36,241 bases of DNA from assembly GCA_030065115.1 (NCBI GenBank), contig JASJDO010000008.1, positions 1-36,241 on the forward strand. The letters run 5' to 3'. Below are positions 9,154 to 16,818 of the stretch, in pieces (the first letter of the stretch is position 1; each line of letters starts with the position of its first letter). The DNA comes from Rhizobiaceae bacterium (GTDB taxonomy: Bacteria > Pseudomonadota > Alphaproteobacteria > Rhizobiales > Rhizobiaceae). The notes below the pieces were generated by a model that saw only the letters and a program-made list of their open reading frames with translations, had not been told where the DNA came from and searched no databases. The translations under genes were made by a program, and so were the position numbers.

Positions 9154-9564
9154 ATGTCTGACCGTTCCGTCCATCAAGCACTTGTCCATGTCATGGTGAC
9201 CATGTCCGCGGCAGACCGCACCATGACCGATCACGAACTTGCCAAGATCGGGAATATTGTCAATTCACTGCCTATTTTCGGGGGGTACGACCAAGACAAT
9301 CTGATGGATGATGCAAAGGAATGCAGTGCCATTCTTCAAGGGTCAAACGGGCTTGGTGATGTTATATCCAATGTGCTGGACAACGTGCCCGAAGCGTTGC
9401 ACGAAACTGTGTATGCACTTGCGGTTGAAGTTGCTGCGGCCGACCTTAATGTGGAGCAGGAAGAGCTTCGCCTGCTACAGCTGTTGCGTGACTCGTTAAA
9501 CCTTGACCGGTTGAGTTGCGCTGCGATCGAGCGCGGAGCGAGAGCCAGACACCGGACACTATAA
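9154..9564 (+). CDS. TerB-family (tellurite-resistance-like) protein
   Basis: A 136-residue, all-helical acidic protein of the TerB fold. Two halves repeat the pattern A-A-D-x-x-(M/V)-x-x-x-E: AADRTMTDHE near residue 20 and AADLNVEQEE near 97. This is the pseudo-twofold acidic motif that binds divalent metal in TerB. There is no ter operon here, so tellurite resistance is not implied. I chose the ATG at 9154, with GAGG 10 nt upstream. A longer frame with TTG starts at 9040/9043 exists but adds residues unlike the family. It lies 3 bp before the hydroxylase gene, suggesting coupled translation. Confidence 0.82.
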   Translation: MSDRSVHQALVHVMVTMSAADRTMTDHELAKIGNIVNSLPIFGGYDQDNLMDDAKECSAILQGSNGLGDVISNVLDNVPEALHETVYALAVEVAAADLNVEQEELRLLQLLRDSLNLDRLSCAAIERGARARHRTL

Positions 9565-9567
9565 CCT

Positions 9568-10371
9568 ATGCCTGAATTTACCGAACCACAAATAAGACTG
9601 GGAATTTTTCTTGGGCTATTTTCTTTGCTGGCGGTCATGGAATTTCTTCTGCCACGAAGAGAATTACGGCCCGTGAAGGCAAAGCGCTGGATCACAAACT
9701 GGATTATCGTATTTATTGATTCCGCCGTTCTGCGATTGATCTTTGTGGGTGCCGCGGTCGGCGCTGCAACTTGGGCTGAAATAAATGGCTACGGTTTGTT
9801 CAACCTTTGGGAAGCGCCACTGTGGCTGGCCGTTCTTGTTTCATTCGTGGTGTTGGATTTCACCACATGGCTGGCCCATGTTGCCTCTCACAAAATCCCG
9901 ATCCTTTGGACGGTGCATCGCATGCATCATTCTGACGTTGATATTGATGTTTCAACGGCCATTCGCTTTCATCCGATTGAAATCATTTTATCCATGGCAT
10001 GGAAGGTCGTAGTTGTGTCTGCGCTTGGTGCGCCCGCTATCTCCGTATTGATCTTTGAGATCGTATTGAATGGAGCCGCCATGTTTAACCATTCCAATAC
10101 CAAGATACCTATCGGCCTCGACCGTGTATTGCGGTGGTTCATTGTAACACCGGACATGCACCGTGTGCACCATTCCATTATTCACAACGAAACAGATTCA
10201 AACTATGGCTTTAATCTTGCTATTTGGGACCGATTGTTTGGAACTTATATCGACCAGCCGGAGAAGGGCCATGAGGGCATGACAATCGGCCTTTCAGAGT
10301 GGCAAGATGATCGACCGACTGGACTGATCTGGAGCTTGAAAATTCCGTTCCTAAGTCAGAAAAATCCTTAG
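9568..10371 (+). CDS. Sterol desaturase / fatty acid hydroxylase family membrane di-iron oxygenase
   Basis: A 267-residue integral membrane protein with about four hydrophobic segments (about 10-28, 46-66, 84-102, 143-166). Histidine clusters that hold the di-iron centre are HxxxH at H104/H108, HRMHH at 117-121, H135, H175 and HRVHH at 198-202. This is the FA_hydroxylase superfamily signature, whose members hydroxylate or desaturate fatty acids, sterols, carotenoids or lipid headgroups using O2. The substrate here is unknown. The gene begins 3 bp after terB, an unusual partnership that suggests a joint membrane function. Confidence 0.9.
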   Translation: MPEFTEPQIRLGIFLGLFSLLAVMEFLLPRRELRPVKAKRWITNWIIVFIDSAVLRLIFVGAAVGAATWAEINGYGLFNLWEAPLWLAVLVSFVVLDFTTWLAHVASHKIPILWTVHRMHHSDVDIDVSTAIRFHPIEIILSMAWKVVVVSALGAPAISVLIFEIVLNGAAMFNHSNTKIPIGLDRVLRWFIVTPDMHRVHHSIIHNETDSNYGFNLAIWDRLFGTYIDQPEKGHEGMTIGLSEWQDDRPTGLIWSLKIPFLSQKNP

Positions 10372-10373
10372 AA

Positions 10374-10385
10374 GCAAGATCTTGC
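10374..10385. repeat. Perfect 12-bp palindrome between convergent genes
   Basis: GCAAGATCTTGC fills most of the 15-bp gap between the hydroxylase stop and the stop of the convergent binding protein gene. It is too short for a confident terminator and has no T-tract. It may be chance or a small hairpin at the 3' ends. Confidence 0.3.
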
Positions 10386-10386
10386 A

Positions 10387-11247
10387 CTAGTAGAGCCCAA
10401 GCGGGAAATACCTAAGATATAGTTCAGCGAACGTGCCCTTTTGATTGATCTCCTTAAGCGCGTAGTTCATCGCGTCGACCATGTCTTGATTGCCCTTGGG
10501 CAAAGCCACTGACAACCCTGCACCGAAATGTTTCTGAGATTCAAATGCGCCATCCAGAAACTCGCAACAATTGTCAGATGCCGCTGATGCCAGCCAAAAT
10601 GACAGTGAAAGCGCATCAGAAAATACAGCATCGATTTCCTGTTTTTGCAGAGCCTGCAAAGCGGCATCACGGGTCTCAAACTCTACCGGTGTTCTGGCAG
10701 AAAAGACTTCTGCAAAATAGCCCGAATGATTGGAGCCGGTTACAACACCAATTTTTTTGCGAAACAACGCATCATAGGCACTGCCTTCCAACGCGCTATC
10801 CTTGCGCACCACAAATCGAGCAGGAACCCTCAAATAAGGTCTTGAAAACGCATAATGCTTTCGGGTTTCTTCAGAAATTGCAATGCCGGCAAGAATGGCA
10901 TCACCTTCGCCATTCTCCATGGCCTTTTTCAAGTCACCCCATGGCAGGGCTTGGATCTCACACCGGTTCAATACTTCAAGTTCTGCACAAATTGCGCGGG
11001 CCAGATCCACATGAAGCCCAGTGAGGCGTTTCTTCCGATCAATAAAGTTGAAGGGAGGAAAATCGGTGGTCGTGAGAAATCGAAGCCTGGGTTGCGCCTT
11101 CATGTCCGGCTTTTGAAACCGCTCCGCTTCGTCCCAGTAATTTGGAATGGTAACATCCTGCGCAAAAGCTTCTTGGTCAAAATTCTGCAAAGCAGAGGAG
11201 AGCTGAAGAACCAAGCTGAACACAAATATCGACATGATTTTGGACAT
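10387..11247 (-). CDS. Periplasmic solute-binding protein family 3, orphan
   Basis: A 286-residue type II periplasmic binding protein (SBP_bac_3) of the kind that serves polar amino acid ABC transporters. The first 30 residues are a signal peptide ending in AFA before QDV. The mature part shows the family's TTTDFPPFNFID opening, GLHVDLARAICAEL, and the second-lobe KIGVVTGS. I chose the ATG at 11247 because it begins the signal peptide; the open frame to 11355 would overlap the divergent glycosyltransferase. No permease or ATPase gene is adjacent, so it may work with a distant transporter or as a sensor of small molecules. A CC pair (NCCEF) is unusual for the family. Confidence 0.83.
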   Translation of the reverse strand: MSKIMSIFVFSLVLQLSSALQNFDQEAFAQDVTIPNYWDEAERFQKPDMKAQPRLRFLTTTDFPPFNFIDRKKRLTGLHVDLARAICAELEVLNRCEIQALPWGDLKKAMENGEGDAILAGIAISEETRKHYAFSRPYLRVPARFVVRKDSALEGSAYDALFRKKIGVVTGSNHSGYFAEVFSARTPVEFETRDAALQALQKQEIDAVFSDALSLSFWLASAASDNCCEFLDGAFESQKHFGAGLSVALPKGNQDMVDAMNYALKEINQKGTFAELYLRYFPLGLY

Positions 11248-11319
11248 TATTTTTGTCTGGCAATGCTTACGATGATGACCTAATGTTACAGAGTGTGAGT
11301 TGATAGCAGGTATTTGGTT

Positions 11320-13041
11320 GTGTGGGAACCGAGACTTGACGAGACTGCGCGGCAATTGGCTGTGCGGAGTGTTAAAAGTCCTGAAATATTGGATGGCGAA
11401 GTAAACTCTGAGCCATTGCCATCGGCGTCAGATGGCCAGTCTTTAAAACTTAGCGCTGAACTACTCATTCTCAATCGATTTGGTATTGGCTATCCCTTTT
11501 TGAAAGCTGCTCACAGACTGTCGATCCAGTATGGTTTGGACGCACGTGAGATCCTTTTCAAGTCAGGAATCATCTCAGAAGATATCTGGATCGAATCCCA
11601 ATGTCTGCTTGAGCGCGAGAGAGAAAAAGTCCGCAACAGATATGAACTTGACTTCAGGAAACTCGATCTTGCAGTTAACAACCTGCATCGCACGTTGCCT
11701 GCCTACTCAGCGCATCGGACTTTTACAGGCTGGCAGAGCCTTTTGCTATTGGTCTCGGTGTCCGCAATCGCTTATCTTTTTGCTTACAACACGCAAACCT
11801 TTTTTTTCATCGCAACCATGACTGTATCGACTTTTTACACCGGTGTTGTAATTTTGAGAGCCTTGATGCTTGCACGGTATGACAAGCGTGTAAAAACAAC
11901 ACAAACTCTTCCATCACTTCAGCCCGCTCAAATGCCGATATATTCAGTGGTTGTGCCATTGTACAAAGAGGCAAATCAAATCGGGCCTTTGACAAAAACC
12001 CTGATGAAACTGAACTGGCCGAAAGATCGATTGGACATAAAATTGATCTGTGAGAGCGATGACACCGAAACACTCGACGAAATTCGCGATACGCCTTTGC
12101 CCGACTATTTTGACCTGATTGTGGTTCCAAATGCTTATCCGAAAACCAAGCCGAAGGCGTTGAACTATGCTTTGTCTGAATGCCGTGGTGAATATCTGGT
12201 GATTTATGATGCAGAGGACCGACCTTCTCCCAATCAACTGCGTGAGGCTTTTGCCAAGTTTTCAACCGAAGACAAACGTCTTGCGTGTTTGCAGGCACCG
12301 CTGATTATCAGCAATGCTGAACAAAGCTGGCTCGCGCATGTTTTCTACATTGAATATCTAACCCTTTTCCGGGGAATATTACCGGTTTTGGCCAGTTGGA
12401 ATATGCCGCTACCACTTGGTGGCACATCCAATCATTTCAAGGTTTCAATCTTGAAAGACGTTGGGGCATGGGACCCTTACAATGTTACCGAAGATGCAGA
12501 CCTTGGAATCCGCATGGCGCGAGAGGGTTATCGAACCAGCACCATTAGCCTTCCTACCTATGAAGAGGCTCCCCCAACTCTCGACCCATGGATCAAGCAA
12601 CGAACACGATGGATGAAAGGGTGGATGCAGACGATTCTGGTCCACAACCGGAACCCCTTTCGATTATTCCTCGACATGGGCCTGCGCGACGGTCTGGTTT
12701 TTCACCTGTTGTTGACTTCGATTGTTTTATCGTCGCTTTTTCACCCAATCCTGATAGGCTTGACGCTTGTTCAAATAATCCAATTGGAAGTTATTGGGTC
12801 ACAGGACTGGCTGCTGACCTTGGGTATTTACAATCTTGTCGCCGGCTATACCACCTATTGCCTGTTTGCTGCCCTGGTCCTGAAATCAAACAACAGCACT
12901 GGCAAATGGGCGTTACTCCTTACGATCCCGGTATATTGGTTTCTTATTTCAATTGCCGGGTGGCGCGCACTGTTTCATCTACTTGTCATGCCACATCGCT
13001 GGGAAAAAACGCCACACGGGTTGGCACAAACAAAGATTTGA
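11320..13041 (+). CDS. Membrane-bound family 2 glycosyltransferase (processive, cellulose-synthase-like)
   Basis: About 573 residues. The N-terminal 110 residues are a soluble helical region of unknown role. Two membrane segments (about 140-158 and 162-184) are followed by the GT2 domain with VVVPLYKEA near 212, the metal-binding DAED near 298, TED near 391 and QRTRW near 428. Three to four further membrane segments end the protein. The D, D, QxxRW pattern is that of processive polysaccharide synthases that export their product. The start is either GTG 11320 (AGCAGG about 9 nt upstream) or TTG 11314; I prefer the GTG for its spacing. It is divergent from the binding protein gene and followed by the pentapeptide-repeat gene 59 bp downstream. 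The sugar is unknown. Confidence 0.88.
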   Translation: MWEPRLDETARQLAVRSVKSPEILDGEVNSEPLPSASDGQSLKLSAELLILNRFGIGYPFLKAAHRLSIQYGLDAREILFKSGIISEDIWIESQCLLEREREKVRNRYELDFRKLDLAVNNLHRTLPAYSAHRTFTGWQSLLLLVSVSAIAYLFAYNTQTFFFIATMTVSTFYTGVVILRALMLARYDKRVKTTQTLPSLQPAQMPIYSVVVPLYKEANQIGPLTKTLMKLNWPKDRLDIKLICESDDTETLDEIRDTPLPDYFDLIVVPNAYPKTKPKALNYALSECRGEYLVIYDAEDRPSPNQLREAFAKFSTEDKRLACLQAPLIISNAEQSWLAHVFYIEYLTLFRGILPVLASWNMPLPLGGTSNHFKVSILKDVGAWDPYNVTEDADLGIRMAREGYRTSTISLPTYEEAPPTLDPWIKQRTRWMKGWMQTILVHNRNPFRLFLDMGLRDGLVFHLLLTSIVLSSLFHPILIGLTLVQIIQLEVIGSQDWLLTLGIYNLVAGYTTYCLFAALVLKSNNSTGKWALLLTIPVYWFLISIAGWRALFHLLVMPHRWEKTPHGLAQTKI

Positions 13042-13100
13042 ACATAATTATTCACAATCGGATGCTACGATACCAAAGACTGATTTGTCGGAGAATGACT

Positions 13101-13823
13101 ATGATACGCAATGCGTTGGCTTCAATGGGTATATTATCCACTTTTGCGGTTTCAATATTTGCTGTACCGGGCCTTGTAGACGTTGTCACGCCTGCTCAAG
13201 CAGGTTGCGGTGATGAAGCAAATAGCGGAGTGGATTGGACGGGTTGCCGCAAACGCAACATCATCATGTCTGATTTTGATTTCACCGGAGCCAACTTTAC
13301 CCGCACAGATCTTTCCTCATCAGACTTGCGCGGATCTAATTTTGACAATGCCAAATTCATGAAGGCGAATCTTGTTCGCGCCTCTTTTAGCAACGCTTCG
13401 GCACGGCAGGCGAATTTTTCCAATGTGGTCGCTTCGCGCACGGATTTCAGTTCTTCCGACCTTACAAAAGCTAATCTCTCAAAGGCCGAGACAAACCGTT
13501 TGAACTTTAAGGATGCCAATCTTAGTGGTGCTGACCTTTCAAAGGCAGAATTCGCCCGCGCCATGTTTTCTGGCGCGAACATATCGGGCGTGACATTCGA
13601 CTATTCAAATCTGGCAAGGTCAGATTTTCGCGGTGCAAATTTTGAAACGCCGCCAACAATGCAGGATGCATATCTGTTTCAAACGCGATTGGAAGGATTA
13701 GATCTGTCAAAAGTCAAAGGGTTACAGAATTGGCAGATCAAGCTTGCTTGTGGAGATGATGCAACCAAACTGCCAGAGGGTATTGAGCGACCTGGCACTT
13801 GGCCTTGCACAAATGTCGAATAA
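13101..13823 (+). CDS. Secreted pentapeptide-repeat protein
   Basis: 240 residues with a signal peptide (MIRNALAS onward) cleaved after TPAQA. About 25-30 tandem pentapeptides of the A(D/N)LxX type follow (DFTGANFTRTDLSSSDLRGS and so on, residues about 45-205), predicted to fold into a right-handed quadrilateral beta-helix. The end carries Cys-containing GTWPC. I chose the ATG at 13101 because GGAG lies 7 nt upstream; the ATG at 13095 has almost no spacing. The much longer open frame from 12588 runs over the glycosyltransferase and is not real. A periplasmic or surface role, perhaps linked to the exported glycan of the upstream gene, is inference. Confidence 0.85.
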   Translation: MIRNALASMGILSTFAVSIFAVPGLVDVVTPAQAGCGDEANSGVDWTGCRKRNIIMSDFDFTGANFTRTDLSSSDLRGSNFDNAKFMKANLVRASFSNASARQANFSNVVASRTDFSSSDLTKANLSKAETNRLNFKDANLSGADLSKAEFARAMFSGANISGVTFDYSNLARSDFRGANFETPPTMQDAYLFQTRLEGLDLSKVKGLQNWQIKLACGDDATKLPEGIERPGTWPCTNVE

Positions 13824-13828
13824 GTGCC

Positions 13829-14920
13829 CTAGCCTTTAAAGTGCTTTGACAATTTGAGGCCCTGCGCCTGATAGTTCGAACCAAGGTCCGTGCCATATAG
13901 CTGCGCTGGCCGTTCGAGCATATGCTCATAAACAAGTCGGCCAACCAATTGGCCATGCTCAAGAATAAACGGAACTTCGTGGCTACGTACTTCCAAAACA
14001 CCACGGGCGCCCTTGCCTCCTGCGTGAACATGCCCGAAACCCGGATCAAAGAAGCCGGCATAGTGCACACGGAATTCACCCACCAAAGGATCAAACGGAA
14101 CCATCTCTGCGGCGTAGAGTGGCGGCACATGCACGGCTTCCTGCGAGACAAGGATATAGAACTCATTTGGATCAAGGACCAGATCATCTGATCCGCGGTT
14201 GTAGATCGGTTCCCAATAGTCAAGAACGTCGCACGCAGCCTTTTTGTCAACGTCAACCAATCCTGTGTGGCGCTTGCCCCGATAGCCTACAAGACCGTTT
14301 TCATCGCCGCTCAGATCGATTGACAGGCCAATCCCACCATTATGGATGTTGGGTTCTGCTGTCGCGACCAGTGTTTCAGACCTGTGAAGATCCAAAAGTT
14401 GCTCGTCAGAAAGAACTGAATGGCCCTTGCGAAACCGGATTTGCGACAAACGGGACCCGGTTCTCACGACTACCGGGAACGTGCTGGGACTGATTTCCAG
14501 ATAAAGCGGACCTTTATACCCCATGGGAATTTGATCGAAGGCTTGGCTTTCATCTGAAATGACTCGGGTAAAAATGTCGAGCCGTCCTGTGGAGCTTTTC
14601 GGGTTGGCGGATGCTTCGATATTTCCGGGCAAATCAAGGCTCTCCAACAATGGAACCAGATAAACACATCCTGTTTCAAGAATTGCACCATCCTGCAAAT
14701 CAAGTTCATGCAGCTTGAACCGCTCGAGCTTTTCTAGAACTGTTCTCCCTTTTCCCGGAAGAAATGATGCTCTGACACGAAACGCTTTCGTTCCAAGACG
14801 CAAATCGAGACTGGCAGGCTGCACCTGATCGTCATCGAAGGGACGATCCGTGAGGATCTGATTTCCGTCGCCGAGCGCCTGAATGGCAGCATCTGCCAAA
14901 ATTCCTGTTTCGCGCGTCAT
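13829..14920 (-). CDS. dcd: 2'-deoxycytidine 5'-triphosphate deaminase, double-domain type
   Basis: Deaminates dCTP to dUTP, feeding dTMP synthesis. At 363 residues it is about twice the length of E. coli Dcd (about 190). Two dUTPase-fold halves are visible: the first with ASANPKSSTGRLDIF, the second with FFDPGFGHVHAGGKGARG, VLEVRSHEVPF and GQLVGRLVYE. The VLE glutamate of the second half corresponds to the Dcd catalytic Glu. This fused form is characteristic of alphaproteobacteria such as Brucella and Rhizobium. I chose the ATG at 14920 (MTRETGILAD); the longer frame to 14986 lacks support. It converges on the pentapeptide-repeat gene with a 5-bp gap and is divergent from metZ. Confidence 0.9.
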   Translation of the reverse strand: MTRETGILADAAIQALGDGNQILTDRPFDDDQVQPASLDLRLGTKAFRVRASFLPGKGRTVLEKLERFKLHELDLQDGAILETGCVYLVPLLESLDLPGNIEASANPKSSTGRLDIFTRVISDESQAFDQIPMGYKGPLYLEISPSTFPVVVRTGSRLSQIRFRKGHSVLSDEQLLDLHRSETLVATAEPNIHNGGIGLSIDLSGDENGLVGYRGKRHTGLVDVDKKAACDVLDYWEPIYNRGSDDLVLDPNEFYILVSQEAVHVPPLYAAEMVPFDPLVGEFRVHYAGFFDPGFGHVHAGGKGARGVLEVRSHEVPFILEHGQLVGRLVYEHMLERPAQLYGTDLGSNYQAQGLKLSKHFKG

Positions 14921-15010
14921 GTTTGTATCGCTCTTTGAAGTTTCGTCACTATAAATATCGTGGTGTTTGATTGACGCAAAGAGCAAGATGAACTAACACA
15001 CACATATTGA

Positions 15011-15065
15011 AGTGGTGATTTGGGCCGGCCGGCTTGCAGCCACGTTAAACAAGTCGCTAAAAGGG
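15011..15065 (+). promoter_or_regulatory. SAM-II riboswitch (metA motif) upstream of metZ
   Basis: The segment matches the conserved SAM-II pattern: a GTGGTGATTT opening, CTTGCAGCCACGTTAAAC in the middle, and CGCTAAAAGG at the end. P1 pairs GTGGT (15012-15016) with GCCAC (15039-15043). The pseudoknot helix P2 pairs GGCTTG (15031-15036) with CAAGTC (15050-15055), with one G-U. SAM-II aptamers occur mainly in alphaproteobacteria before metA, metX and metZ, and turn these genes off when S-adenosylmethionine is plentiful. The position on the metZ strand and the gene identity both agree. Confidence 0.93.
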
Positions 15066-15096
15066 CCGAAATTTGCACAGACAGCAGATTTGGACT

Positions 15097-15127
15097 CCAG
15101 AATGCGACTTCGCATTCTGGTTTTTTT
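15097..15127 (+). terminator. Intrinsic terminator between the SAM-II aptamer and metZ
   Basis: CCAGAATGCG (15097-15106) pairs perfectly with CGCATTCTGG (15111-15120) around an ACTT loop, and seven Ts follow at once. It ends 18 bp before the metZ ATG, so it can only act on the metZ leader transcript. GCGACTT (15104-15110) in the arm and loop is an exact complement of AAGTCGC (15051-15057) in the aptamer. Confidence 0.9.
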
Positions 15128-15145
15128 GTTTGTGGAGTTGAAACA

Positions 15146-16324
15146 ATGACATTTGAAAACGATTGGCACCCTGAAACGAAACTGGTTCATGGCGGCACCA
15201 GCCGCAGTCAGTTCGGAGAAACCTCAGAAGCCATGTATCTGACCCAGGGGTTTGTCTATGAAACGGCAGAAGCTGCCGAGGCGAGATTCAAGGGCGATGA
15301 AGACGGGTATGTCTATTCTCGCTATGGAAATCCCACGGTGAGCATGTTCCAGGAACGCATGTGCCTGCTGGAAGGTGCCGAAGACGCCCGTGCGACCGCC
15401 TCAGGCATGGCAGCGGTTACTGCTGCTATTGGATGCCAGGTTGAGCACGGTGATCATATTGTAGCAGCGCACGCGCTTTTTGGCTCTTGCAGATGGGTCG
15501 TCGAAAAACTGATGCCCAAATATGGCGTTGAGTGCACCCTCGTCGATGGCAAGAACCTCAATGCGTGGAAGGCTGCTGTCAAACCAAATACAAAGGTTTT
15601 CTTTCTTGAAAGCCCGACCAATCCAACGCTTGAATTGGTTGATATCAAAGCGGTTGCCGATTTAGCCCACGAAAATGGTGCGAAGCTCGTTGTTGACAAC
15701 GTATTCGCTACTCCGCTTTACCAGCACCCGCTGAAACTGGGTGCAGATATTGTGGTATATTCTGCAACGAAGCATATTGATGGGCAGGGGCGATGCTTAG
15801 GCGGGATCATTCTTGCCGATAAAGAATGGATCAACGAAAACCTGCATGACTATTATCGTCACACAGGTCCCTCCCTGAGCCCCTTCAATGCGTGGACATT
15901 GCTAAAGGGCCTCGAAACTCTTTCTGTCCGCGTCGACCGACAAACGGATACGGCCGAAAAGATTGCAACGGCACTGAATGGCCAGAAAAAGGTCAGCAAG
16001 ATGATCTATCCGGGTCTTGATAGCCACGCTCAATTTGATCTGGCCCAACGACAGATGCGCAGAGGTTCGACACTCCTCGCGTTTGAGCTTGCAGGCGGAA
16101 AGCAGGAAGCATTCGAGTTTATAAACAAACTTGAAGTCGTGTCGATTTCGAACAATCTTGGGGACGCGAAAAGCCTGATCACGCATCCTGCGACCACAAC
16201 TCACAAAAACCTTGCAAAAGACGAACGTATCTCAGTGGGCATTACGGATGGATTGGTCCGGTTATCGGTGGGACTGGAAGCAGCTGATGACCTGATTGAG
16301 GATATCGACAGAGCACTGGGTTAG
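15146..16324 (+). CDS. metZ: O-succinylhomoserine sulfhydrylase
   Basis: Converts O-succinylhomoserine and sulfide to homocysteine in direct-sulfhydrylation methionine synthesis. A 392-residue Cys/Met-metabolism PLP enzyme with the PLP lysine K209 in YSATKHIDGQGR, the ring-contacting D184 in VVDN, SRYGNPT at 58-64 and the C-terminal SLGD-like NNLGDAKSLITHPATTTH. The last block and overall length point to MetZ rather than cystathionine gamma-synthase or beta-lyase, and the SAM-II leader supports this. The ATG at 15146 has GGAG 9 nt upstream; the open frame to 15020 runs through the riboswitch and is not translated. Sulfide use links it functionally to cysK in the window. Confidence 0.94.
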   Translation: MTFENDWHPETKLVHGGTSRSQFGETSEAMYLTQGFVYETAEAAEARFKGDEDGYVYSRYGNPTVSMFQERMCLLEGAEDARATASGMAAVTAAIGCQVEHGDHIVAAHALFGSCRWVVEKLMPKYGVECTLVDGKNLNAWKAAVKPNTKVFFLESPTNPTLELVDIKAVADLAHENGAKLVVDNVFATPLYQHPLKLGADIVVYSATKHIDGQGRCLGGIILADKEWINENLHDYYRHTGPSLSPFNAWTLLKGLETLSVRVDRQTDTAEKIATALNGQKKVSKMIYPGLDSHAQFDLAQRQMRRGSTLLAFELAGGKQEAFEFINKLEVVSISNNLGDAKSLITHPATTTHKNLAKDERISVGITDGLVRLSVGLEAADDLIEDIDRALG

Positions 16325-16414
16325 GATTTGCACCAGCTTCTGAAACTGGTTGAATTGCTTTGCCGAGCCGCAACTATGTGATATTTCTTGCCCGAATAAT
16401 CATTGGGCGCAAGC

Positions 16415-16807
16415 ATGTTCAAGGCAACGACGCACGGAATTACTGTCAATGTGTTACCGGTGTTCATCGACGAACGTTCGGACCCCCAGTCTTCGCAATA
16501 TTTCTGGGCATATCGCATCAGTATTGAAAACCAGTCTGGTCAAACGGTACAACTCCTATCTCGCTATTGGCAAATCACCGATGGCATAGGCCGGGTTGAA
16601 GAGGTGCAGGGTGATGGCGTGGTAGGCGAGCAACCGGTTCTGGCAGACGGTGAGACTTACACTTATACCAGTGGCTGCCCACTGCAGACCCCCTCCGGCA
16701 TAATGGTCGGCAAATATAAAATGGTGGATAGCGCCGGCAAAACGTTTGAAATTGATGTTCCGGCGTTTCCGCTTGATCTACCTGACCATACCCCAAGCAT
16801 TAATTAG
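16415..16807 (+). CDS. apaG: ApaG protein (Co2+/Mg2+ efflux-associated)
   Basis: 130 residues, the usual ApaG length, forming an Ig-like beta-sandwich (DUF525). Recognised by FWAYRISIENQSGQTVQLLSR, then RYWQITDG, the GDGVVGEQP loop and SGCPLQTPSGIMVGKY. The GxGxxG-like loop VQGDGVVGEQP is typical. Biochemical role is unsettled; in Salmonella, CorD/ApaG affects Co2+ resistance and Mg2+ flux. The start is the ATG at 16415, giving the family N-terminus; a TTG 12 nt upstream is the alternative. metZ lies 90 bp upstream and trkH 11 bp downstream, so a shared transcript is likely. Confidence 0.93.
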   Translation: MFKATTHGITVNVLPVFIDERSDPQSSQYFWAYRISIENQSGQTVQLLSRYWQITDGIGRVEEVQGDGVVGEQPVLADGETYTYTSGCPLQTPSGIMVGKYKMVDSAGKTFEIDVPAFPLDLPDHTPSIN

Positions 16808-16818
16808 GCATTTTTAAT

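Noticed and set aside
9154-9564. Tellurite resistance operon
   Set aside because: Only a TerB-fold gene is present; terZ, terD, terC and related genes are absent.
12588-13100. Long open frame extending the pentapeptide-repeat gene upstream by 171 codons
   Set aside because: It runs out of frame over the glycosyltransferase 3' end. The signal peptide and a proper ribosome binding site place the real start at 13101.
15020-15145. N-terminal extension of metZ through the leader
   Set aside because: It would translate the SAM-II aptamer and terminator; the ATG at 15146 has GGAG at normal spacing and gives the family N-terminus.
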